Assembly: GCA_002349055.1 (NCBI GenBank)
Contig: DECD01000036.1
Coordinates: forward strand, 9,020-59,225
Origin: Bacteroidales bacterium UBA2939
GTDB lineage: Bacteria; Bacteroidota; Bacteroidia; Bacteroidales; P3
Reading direction: 5' to 3'
DNA: 50,206 nt
Made by a program: the position numbers and the translations under genes
Notes under the pieces: generated by a model
The model's input: the letters and a program-made list of their open reading frames with translations, nothing else
Database searches by the model: none
Told to the model about the DNA's origin: nothing
In this document: positions 8,297 through 14,713 of the stretch, piece by piece
How the letters are laid out: every line of letters begins with the position of its first letter
Numbering within the stretch: position 1 is the first letter of the stretch

Positions 8297-9883
8297 ATGT
8301 CAAAACTCCTTCTTTTAGGCGACGAGGCTATTGCACAAGCATTCATTGATGCTGGCGGTAGCGCCATCAACAGCTATCCCGGCACCCCGTCGACCCAGAT
8401 TACCGAATATGTGATGAAGTCCAAACAGGCCAAAGAGCAGGGTGTTGTCGCCAACTGGTGCGCCAACGAGAAGACCGCCCTCGAGGCCTCCATCGGTGTG
8501 GCCTACAGTGGCAAGCGCGCCATGACCTGCATGAAGCACGTCGGCCTCAACGTCTGCGGCGACCCCTTCATGAATGCCTCCATCATCGGCACCAAGGGTG
8601 TCATCATCGTGGTGGCCGACGACCCCAGCATGTTCTCCAGCCAGGACGAGCAGGACAGCCGCTACTACGGACACTGGGCCATGATTCCCATGCTTGAGCC
8701 CTCGAACCAGCAGGAAGCCTACGACATGGTCTTCTACGGCTATGAACTCAGCGAGCAGATGGGCACCCCCATCCTGATGCGTATCCCCACCCGTCTGGCC
8801 CACAGCCGCGCCGGTGTTGAGCGCAAGCCCGTCCGCGCCCAGAACCCCCTCAGCAGCCCCAGCGACCCCAAGAGCTACGTGCTGCTCCCGGCCAACGCCA
8901 AGCGCCTCTACCGCGACCTTATCGACAAGCAGCCCGCCTTCACCAAGGCCAGCCAGGAGAGTGGCTATAACCAGTATATCCCCGGCACCGACAAGAAGCG
9001 CGGCATCATCACCACCGGCATCGCCATCAACTACCTCCAGGAGAACTTCCCCGGTGGCAAATGCCCCTATCCCGTGGTGAAAATCGCCCAGTATCCTCTG
9101 CCCTTCGACATGCTCAACAAGCTGTATGACGAGGTCGAGGAAATCCTCGTGCTCGAAGACGGCCAGCCCTTCGTCGAGGAGCACATCAAAGGCTTCCTGG
9201 GTAAAGGCAAGCCTGTGCACGGCCGCTTGGACGAGACCATCCGCCGCGACGGCGAGCTCAACGCCGAGAAGGTGGCCAATGCCCTCGGTAACCCCATGCC
9301 CAAGGGTCCCGCAGTGCCCGAGGTGGTCACCAACCGTCCTCCCGCCCTCTGCGTCGGCTGCCCCCATATCGACAGCTACCAGGCTGTTGTCGACGTGATG
9401 AAGAAATACCCCAACGGCCGCGTCTTCGGTGACATCGGATGCTACACCCTCGGCTTCAACATGGGTGCCATCGACACCACCGTCTGCATGGGTGCTTCGG
9501 TCACCATGGCCAAGGGTGCTGCCGAGATGGGCATTTTCCCCGCCATCGGCGTCATCGGCGACGGTACATTCGGCCACAGCGGCATGACCGGTCTGCTCGA
9601 CTGCGTCAACGAGAAGGCCAACGTCATCATCATGATTCTCGACAACGACATCACGGCCATGACCGGCGGTCAGCCCTCGAGCGCCAACCAGAAGCTCTTC
9701 AACATCTGCAAGGGCCTCGGTGTCGACCCCGACCACATTCGCACCATCGTGCCGCTGCCCAAGAACCACGACGAATTCATGAAGATTCTCGAAGAGGAAA
9801 TCGCTTACAACGGCGTGAGCGTCATCATCCCGCAGCGCGTCTGCATCGTCGAGAACAAGAAACGTATTGCCGCTAACAAATAA
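8297..9883 (+). CDS. iorA: Indolepyruvate ferredoxin oxidoreductase, alpha subunit
   Basis: Catalytic subunit of a 2-oxoacid:ferredoxin oxidoreductase that decarboxylates aryl pyruvates (from Trp, Phe, Tyr) to aryl-acyl-CoA with reduced ferredoxin. The N-terminal pyrimidine-binding half begins at once (GDEAIAQAFIDAGGSAINSY). CVGCPH lies mid-protein. The TPP-binding motif GDGTFGHSGMTG ... DNDITAMTGGQ is intact. It has 528 residues; classical archaeal IorA is longer and ends in two 4Fe-4S ferredoxin motifs. Here the protein stops at about IIPQRVCIVENKKR and no CxxCxxC cluster is seen, so electron transfer may need a separate ferredoxin. It is followed 12 bases later by iorB in the same operon. 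Confidence 0.92.
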   Translation: MSKLLLLGDEAIAQAFIDAGGSAINSYPGTPSTQITEYVMKSKQAKEQGVVANWCANEKTALEASIGVAYSGKRAMTCMKHVGLNVCGDPFMNASIIGTKGVIIVVADDPSMFSSQDEQDSRYYGHWAMIPMLEPSNQQEAYDMVFYGYELSEQMGTPILMRIPTRLAHSRAGVERKPVRAQNPLSSPSDPKSYVLLPANAKRLYRDLIDKQPAFTKASQESGYNQYIPGTDKKRGIITTGIAINYLQENFPGGKCPYPVVKIAQYPLPFDMLNKLYDEVEEILVLEDGQPFVEEHIKGFLGKGKPVHGRLDETIRRDGELNAEKVANALGNPMPKGPAVPEVVTNRPPALCVGCPHIDSYQAVVDVMKKYPNGRVFGDIGCYTLGFNMGAIDTTVCMGASVTMAKGAAEMGIFPAIGVIGDGTFGHSGMTGLLDCVNEKANVIIMILDNDITAMTGGQPSSANQKLFNICKGLGVDPDHIRTIVPLPKNHDEFMKILEEEIAYNGVSVIIPQRVCIVENKKRIAANK

Positions 9884-9895
9884 ATCGATAACAAC

Positions 9896-10459
9896 ATGAA
9901 GAAAGACATCATACTTTGTGGCGTAGGCGGCGACGGTATCGTCTCCGTGGCCAAAATCATCAGCGACGCCGCCCTCAACCTGGGCATGAACGTCAAGCAG
10001 AGCGAGATTCACGGTATGAGCCAGCGCGGCGGCTCGGTGTTCAGCCACCTCCGCATCAGCTCCGACCCCATCTTCGCCGACGTCATTCCCGAAGGCAAGG
10101 CCGACATCATCCTCAGCTCCGAGCCCATGGAGGCCCTGCGCTATCTGCCTTTCCTGGCTCCCGACGGCGCCGTCATCACCAACAGCGACCCCTTCATCAA
10201 CATTACCAACTATCCCGCGATTGAGAAGGTCAACGCCGAGCTGGGCAAGCTGAAGAAATGCGTCAGCTTCAACGCCAACGCCATCGCCAAGGAACTCAAC
10301 GCCCGCGGCAACATGGTGCTGCTGGGTGCTGCCGCCCCCTACCTCGAGCTGCCGTTCGAGGAGTTGGAGAAGGCCATCAAGGCCATCTTCGGCCGCAAGG
10401 GCGACGCCGTGGTTGAGACCAACATCAAAGCCATCCGCGCCGGCCGCGATGCAAAATAA
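9896..10459 (+). CDS. iorB: Indolepyruvate ferredoxin oxidoreductase, beta subunit
   Basis: The gamma-type subunit of the same enzyme, 187 residues, normal length for the family. The glycine-rich opening GVGGDGIVSVAKII and EIHGMSQRGGSV are typical of the POR gamma domain. It sits directly after iorA and before a strong terminator, so the operon appears to be iorAB only. With the phosphate butyryltransferase-like gene at 29.3 kb it suggests amino-acid fermentation, although the two loci are separate. Confidence 0.92.
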   Translation: MKKDIILCGVGGDGIVSVAKIISDAALNLGMNVKQSEIHGMSQRGGSVFSHLRISSDPIFADVIPEGKADIILSSEPMEALRYLPFLAPDGAVITNSDPFINITNYPAIEKVNAELGKLKKCVSFNANAIAKELNARGNMVLLGAAAPYLELPFEELEKAIKAIFGRKGDAVVETNIKAIRAGRDAK

Positions 10460-10470
10460 ACCATTGGCTT

Positions 10471-10518
10471 AAACAAAAGAAAGGCCCCGATGCTGTTGCA
10501 TCGAGGCCTTTCTTGTTT
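10471..10518. terminator. Bidirectional terminator between iorB and the convergent barrel gene
   Basis: A long hairpin (AGAAAGGCC.CGATGC / GCATCG.GGCCTTTCT, loop TGTT) is flanked by A-rich sequence on the left and T-rich sequence on the right, so it can serve both convergent genes. It ends 2 bases before the stop of the barrel gene. Confidence 0.85.
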
Positions 10519-10519
10519 A

Positions 10520-12706
10520 CTATCTTCTCCTGCGAGTCCTTTTCCTGCCGTGGGACCGCCGAGAATCCGTCCCGGTATCTCCGAGGCGAAGGGTGAGGCC
10601 GAGGCCGATGTAGCGGCTTTCGGTGGTGTTCTCACTGACAAAGGGATTGTAGGGGTTGATGCCGTTGATTTTGGTGTGGACGGTGCCAAAGAGGTCGTTG
10701 ACGTTGAGGAACAGCGACAGGCGACGCTCGTAGAGGTCGGTGCTGAAGCCACAATCGAAAGCAAAATAGGGGTCGGCCTCGGCCAGCGGTGTCTGGGTGC
10801 GACTGCGATAGACGGCGTTGACGAAGAATTGCAGTCCATCGAACCAGCTTATCGGCGTGTTTTCCAGCACCTTCATCCAGAAGTTAAACTGTAGCGAATA
10901 GCAGATTCTCTCGCTCTCCTGCCACGATCCGGGACGATACTGTACGCTATAAAAATCATCATATAGGTTGGCGTAGAAGCGAATTCTCATGAAATCCAAC
11001 GGCCGCAAAGTGGCGTTGAGGGCGATACCGCCCTGCCGTGCGGTGCCGATGTTGGCGGACTGGTCGAAAGCAACTATGCGCCCGAAGCGGTCGCAGTAGG
11101 CTACGTCGGTGAGGGTCCCCGTCCTATCGAGGTCGGAGTTGAACCATGCGTTGAAGCCGATGTTGCCGAATTCGTCAAGGTTACGATTCCAGCCCAGCTC
11201 GAAGTTGTTGGCGTGTCCGTTGCTCAGGGAGGGGTTGCCAGTGGTGTAGCCGTCGTAACCATAGACAGTGAAGCGCGTGAGCTGCGCAGCAGTGGGAGGC
11301 ACGACGTAGTGGGTGTAGCTGAAGGTGAAGATGTCCGTCGAAGAAGAATTGTAGGAGACATGGATGGTGGGGCAGAAGGTGAGGTAGTGCTTCTTTACGT
11401 CGCCGCTGTCGGCATCGGCGTAATCTAGGTTGTACCACGCATTATCCATCGAGAGCGAGGCACTGAGAGTGAAGTCGTCGACGCGGTACACGGTACCGGC
11501 GTAGAGCGAGAGTTCGCGGGTGCCGTTGGTGAAGGAATAGCTCCGCAGGCTGTCGATCTTGTTCTTGCGGGTTGCTTCGACATCCTTTTGCTCTGGCGCG
11601 AGGCTACCCCTGAGGCCGAAGTTAATCTCGCCATAATCGCCATAGGGCAGCGCGAGATCGGCGGTAATGCCGTGCCACTGCGATGGATTGCGCGTGACGA
11701 TGTTACGGTTAAAATTCAATGACGTCAGACTGTCGTACTTACGCCGGTCGGTGTCGTACAAGTAGTTGCGCATCAGAGTGCCGGAGTAGTCGATGGAAAA
11801 CATTCCACCGAGATTGTCGAACTTCTTCTCCAGTCTCACGCCGAAAGCGGCATCCGTCAAGCTATTGCCGTTGCGGAAGTTGTCTTTGTATAAATAACTT
11901 CCGGGGCTGCTGATAGACTCCGCGCGCTCGGTGAGGGAGCTTGTGGCGCAGCTGTCGTGCGAAGCAGCGGCCCAAAGCCAGAAACTGAGGGTGGTTGTCG
12001 AATTGAGATAATAGTCGAAGTCCACACCGAAGTTGCCACTCCATGTGTGATTTCTGATACGATCCTCTGTCGAGATGATGGACGAGAGCGTGTTGTCGGG
12101 TGCCAGCAGGCGGCTGTTGCTGTTGGCTTCGCTATTGTAGCGCACGTAGACACCACTTAGGAAGATGTTGAACCTCATATTATCGTTGGCCAACATATAG
12201 TCCACCCACGGTCCTATCTGTGGACGGCTGTTGGCATTCAGACCCAGACACAGCAACTGGTCGTTCATCACTTTGGCGTTGGTGACGATGTTAATAACGC
12301 TGTTCTGCGTGTGGTATTTTGCCGTGGGGCGAGCGATGACTTCGATGCGCTGCAACATGGCGGCTGGGAACGACTTGAGGTACTGCTTCAGAGCTTCGGC
12401 TTTGAGGTGCAAAGGCTTGTCATTAATCCAGATGTCCACCGCTGCACCGCCGCGGTAGCTAATGTTGCCTTCGGCATCCACTTCCACACCCGGAGCGTTC
12501 CGGAGGGCATCGATGGCACTGCCAGTCTGCACGCCTATGTCTTCGCTCACGTTGTAGAGCATCTTCCCACCGTCGATAGAATAGAGAGAAATGTTATCGC
12601 CACGCTTTGAGGCTCTCGACGAACTATGTCGGTTAAATCTAGGTTGTGCCACTATTACACCTGCCATACTCATAGCCAGTAGCACCAGGAGAATCTTTTT
12701 CAGCAT
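10520..12706 (-). CDS. TonB-dependent receptor-like outer-membrane beta-barrel protein
   Basis: 728 residues with a signal peptide (MLKKILLVLLAMSMAGVIVAQ). A plug-like region follows (AIDALRNAPGVEVDAEGNI, then a VDIWINDKPLHL strand and QRIEVIARPTAKY), and then a long barrel rich in aromatic strand ends. It lacks the N-terminal carboxypeptidase-regulatory domain that the related protein at 26.3-28.8 kb has, and no SusD partner is adjacent. The family is the OMP beta-brl_3 type of TonB-linked receptors. The ligand is unknown. No clear TAnnTTTG promoter is visible directly upstream. Confidence 0.8.
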   Translation of the reverse strand: MLKKILLVLLAMSMAGVIVAQPRFNRHSSSRASKRGDNISLYSIDGGKMLYNVSEDIGVQTGSAIDALRNAPGVEVDAEGNISYRGGAAVDIWINDKPLHLKAEALKQYLKSFPAAMLQRIEVIARPTAKYHTQNSVINIVTNAKVMNDQLLCLGLNANSRPQIGPWVDYMLANDNMRFNIFLSGVYVRYNSEANSNSRLLAPDNTLSSIISTEDRIRNHTWSGNFGVDFDYYLNSTTTLSFWLWAAASHDSCATSSLTERAESISSPGSYLYKDNFRNGNSLTDAAFGVRLEKKFDNLGGMFSIDYSGTLMRNYLYDTDRRKYDSLTSLNFNRNIVTRNPSQWHGITADLALPYGDYGEINFGLRGSLAPEQKDVEATRKNKIDSLRSYSFTNGTRELSLYAGTVYRVDDFTLSASLSMDNAWYNLDYADADSGDVKKHYLTFCPTIHVSYNSSSTDIFTFSYTHYVVPPTAAQLTRFTVYGYDGYTTGNPSLSNGHANNFELGWNRNLDEFGNIGFNAWFNSDLDRTGTLTDVAYCDRFGRIVAFDQSANIGTARQGGIALNATLRPLDFMRIRFYANLYDDFYSVQYRPGSWQESERICYSLQFNFWMKVLENTPISWFDGLQFFVNAVYRSRTQTPLAEADPYFAFDCGFSTDLYERRLSLFLNVNDLFGTVHTKINGINPYNPFVSENTTESRYIGLGLTLRLGDTGTDSRRSHGRKRTRRRR

Positions 12707-12890
12707 TGAAGTTAACTGTTATTACTAGTATCGATACTTTTATTACTTATTAATTGTGCTATCGTAACGGAAACTCTTATTTTTTATTGTATCAATTATT
12801 TTTATTAGCAAAAAACAATGTGCATCTGCATACCAAACAGCAATAAATAAAACTAGTAATCAAGCAGTTAAAAATAATATTCAAAAAACA

Positions 12891-12922
12891 TTTTGCCATA
12901 TCGGAAAATGTTCGTACTTTTG
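12891..12922 (+). promoter_or_regulatory. Promoter of tRNA-His
   Basis: TTTTG (12891-12895), 19 bases, TACTTTTG (12915-12922). The surrounding sequence (TTTTGCCA, then GGAAAATGTTCGTACTTTTG) is nearly the same as in front of tRNA-Asp. Confidence 0.8.
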
Positions 12923-12955
12923 CACCCGATTTTGAGAGAAAAATCATCCTACATG

Positions 12956-13029
12956 GTGGGCGTAGTTCAGCTGGTTAGAGCGCCAGATTGTGGATCTGGA
13001 GGTCGTGGGTTCGAGCCCCACCTCCCACC
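12956..13029 (+). tRNA. tRNA-His (GTG)
   Basis: Cloverleaf with anticodon loop TTGTGGA (GTG), D-arm GTTC/GAGC and T-arm GTGGG-TTCGAGC-CCCAC. The base before position 1 is G (12955) and the discriminator is C, giving the G-1:C73 pair typical of tRNA-His. The acceptor stem has one C.T mismatch at 6:67. CCA is not encoded. Confidence 0.93.
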
Positions 13030-13039
13030 CGAGGAAGGA

Positions 13040-13073
13040 AACGGAGTCAAAGAAATTTGGCTCCGTTTTTTTT
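13040..13073 (+). terminator. Terminator after tRNA-His
   Basis: A 12-bp stem (AACGGAGTCAAA with TTTGGCTCCGTT, one G.T pair), 4-base loop, then a run of T. Confidence 0.85.
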
Positions 13074-13126
13074 GTTCCCCCCATCCCTCACTCCAAGGTC
13101 CTGGAGCGACCCTTCGACGTATTTTC

Positions 13127-13218
13127 ACCGTATCATCTCCTACTGTGGTAGGAGTTGGTACGGAGTTGATACGGACTTCAGTCGGACTTGATACGGAGTT
13201 GATGTTAAGTATCAACCT
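13127..13218. repeat. 11-bp repeat array with palindromic centre (copy A)
   Basis: The centre CTCCTAC-TGTG-GTAGGAG (13136-13153) is followed rightward by 11-base units GGAGTTGGTAC, GGAGTTGATAC, GGACTTCAGTC, GGACTTGATAC and GGAGTTGATG. Leftward there is an opposite-strand unit GGAGATGATAC. It lies in the 425-base gap between tRNA-His and tRNA-Asp; apart from this array, a terminator and a promoter I see nothing else in that gap. Confidence 0.85.
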
Positions 13219-13379
13219 TTTACAAACGACGAAAAATTTGACCCCAAAAATGACGAAAAATGGGTTCATGACGGGCGTTTTGTAGAGCAGATTCTGTCGG
13301 CAACAGAAAAATTTTTCAAAAGAATCGGCACTGATAAACAAACGATTATAATAAAATTGAAAGAAAAAGCGAAAAAATA

Positions 13380-13411
13380 TTTTGCCAGTTTGGAAAATGT
13401 TCGTACTTTTG
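13380..13411 (+). promoter_or_regulatory. Promoter of tRNA-Asp
   Basis: TTTTG (13380-13384), 19 bases, TACTTTTG (13404-13411), nearly identical to the tRNA-His promoter including flanks. Confidence 0.8.
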
Positions 13412-13454
13412 CATCCGCTTTCGAGAAAAAAAGCACAAGTTGAAAACAAGGATT

Positions 13455-13529
13455 GGTCCGGTAGTTCAGTTTGGTTAGAATACATGCCTGTCACGCATGG
13501 GGTCGCGAGTTCGAGTCTCGTCCGGACCG
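13455..13529 (+). tRNA. tRNA-Asp (GTC)
   Basis: The acceptor GGTCCGG pairs with CCGGACC. The anticodon arm is CATGC-CTGTCAC-GCATG (GTC), with T-arm GCGAG-TTCGAGT-CTCGT. The discriminator G is followed by CCA at 13530-13532, which may be encoded or coincidental. Confidence 0.93.
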
Positions 13530-13545
13530 CCAAACAAATTCAGAA

Positions 13546-13573
13546 ACAGCACTCACAATGAGCGCTGTTTTGT
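13546..13573 (+). terminator. Terminator after tRNA-Asp
   Basis: Stem ACAGCACTC/GAGCGCTGT with one mismatch, loop ACAAT, then TTTTG. It is placed right before tmRNA, which may be partly read through. Confidence 0.6.
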
Positions 13574-13578
13574 TATCC

Positions 13579-13970
13579 GGGGCTGCTTGGTTTTGACAGC
13601 AGGGATGATGGGTTTGTAAGCATGCAGGCTGACGCGCCAGAAGCCTTGACCACAGACGCAAAACAATAATTGGCGAAAACAACTACGCTCTCGCTGCCTA
13701 ACCGAAGAACAGTAAGTTCGGCTTAATTCCCGTGCAAGGCGCGGGAACGGGACATCTCCCAGCCGCCCCGACCGTCGGCTGCTGACCAGGAGGTGCTCAT
13801 AAAGACGGGATAGCTCGCACGATGTCTCTACCTGCGGGCGAAACTTTAGAGACTACGGGTGGCCTTGGGTGCCGATGTCCGGAGCCACCCCGACAACCAA
13901 CCACCGGATAAGCATGTAGAAAGCAGGTTTGTCACCTGTCTGGACGGCGGTTCGAGCCCGCCCAGCTCCA
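13579..13970 (+). ncRNA. ssrA: Transfer-messenger RNA
   Basis: Rescues stalled ribosomes by trans-translation. The 5' end GGGGCTG pairs with CAGCTCC at the 3' end to form the alanine-tRNA-like acceptor, and the T-arm GGCGG-TTCGAGC-CCGCC is clear. The tag frame starts at GGC (13672) and reads GENNYALAA then TAA (13699-13701), the tag known from Bacteroidetes. CCA is not encoded. Its terminator stem runs into the next gene. Confidence 0.95.
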
Positions 13971-13973
13971 CAC

Positions 13974-14020
13974 AATAAATCCTTCCATACTGCGTTATCG
14001 GTAGTATGGAAGGATTTATT
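13974..14020 (+). terminator. tmRNA 3' hairpin overlapping the next start codon
   Basis: A perfect 18-bp stem (13974-13991 with 14003-14020) and an 11-base loop, followed by TTTTA. The right arm contains the ATG (14006) and first codons of the nucleotidyltransferase gene. Confidence 0.8.
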
Positions 14021-14713
14021 TTAGCTGCTGGATTGGGGACGCGGCTACGGCCGCTGACCGACGACAGGCCCAAGGCACTGGTGGAGGTGGGCGGCATGAC
14101 GCTGCTGGAACGCACCCTCCTCACGCTGCGGGAGGCAGGCATCGAACATATTGTGGTGAACGTGCACCACTTTGCCGACAAGGTGATTGATTTTGTTGAA
14201 AGTCGAAAAGTCGAAAAGTCGAAAAGTCAAAAAGACATTTGGATAGACATCAGCGACGAGCGCGACCTGCTGCTCGATACCGGCGGCGGGCTGAAGAAAG
14301 CCGCACCGCTGTTCTCTGGCAAGGAAAACGTGCTGATTCACAACGTGGACATTCTTTCCAATGTCGACTTAAAGGGGGTGGAAGATTTTCACAAAAAACA
14401 GGGCAACTTGGTGACCTTGTGCGTAAGCAAGCGCAACACCAAACGACTACTGGAGTTCAACGAAGAGGGCTTGTTGGTGGGCCGTGCAGAGAAAGGGCTG
14501 GCTTTCAGTGGTATCTCCGTTGTTTCGCCTGAGCTGTTCGCGCTGCTGCCCGAGGCCGACCAACCCTATCCCATCATTGACGAATACATACGGCTCGCCG
14601 CCCAGGGTCATCGCATCGGCGCTTTCGTTCATCCTGCCGAGCGCTGGCTCGATGTTGGAAAGCCGGAAACCCTCGAAATAGCAAGACAATGGACACTTTC
14701 CTCAAACAGATAG
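14006..14713 (+). CDS. Sugar-1-phosphate nucleotidyltransferase (MurU/GMPP-like)
   Basis: 235 residues of the NTP_transferase fold, which joins a sugar-1-phosphate to a nucleotide. The signature ILAAGLGTRLRPLTDDRPKA (residues 5-24) covers the pyrophosphorylase loop and lysine. LLDTGGGLKKA and the metal-binding HNVDILSNVD also fit N-acetylmuramate-1-phosphate uridylyltransferase or mannose-1-phosphate guanylyltransferase. Which sugar is used cannot be decided. An 8-bp repeat tract (14202-14233) adds a Lys-rich stretch at residues 65-77. The start codon lies in the tmRNA terminator stem and no other start near motif I is possible. The end overlaps the next gene by 25 bases. Confidence 0.82.
   Translation: MEGFILAAGLGTRLRPLTDDRPKALVEVGGMTLLERTLLTLREAGIEHIVVNVHHFADKVIDFVESRKVEKSKSQKDIWIDISDERDLLLDTGGGLKKAAPLFSGKENVLIHNVDILSNVDLKGVEDFHKKQGNLVTLCVSKRNTKRLLEFNEEGLLVGRAEKGLAFSGISVVSPELFALLPEADQPYPIIDEYIRLAAQGHRIGAFVHPAERWLDVGKPETLEIARQWTLSSNR
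14202..14233. repeat. 8-bp tandem array, GTCGAAAA x4
   Basis: Three exact GTCGAAAA units and one GTCAAAAA, in frame in the nucleotidyltransferase (reads SRKVEKSKSQK). Confidence 0.85.

Noticed and set aside
8315..10048. A 577-codon frame opposite iorA
   Set aside because: His/Val/Asp-rich shadow of a well-identified gene.
13127..13218. CRISPR array
   Set aside because: Units are 11 bases without spacers and diverge from a palindrome; no cas genes are seen.
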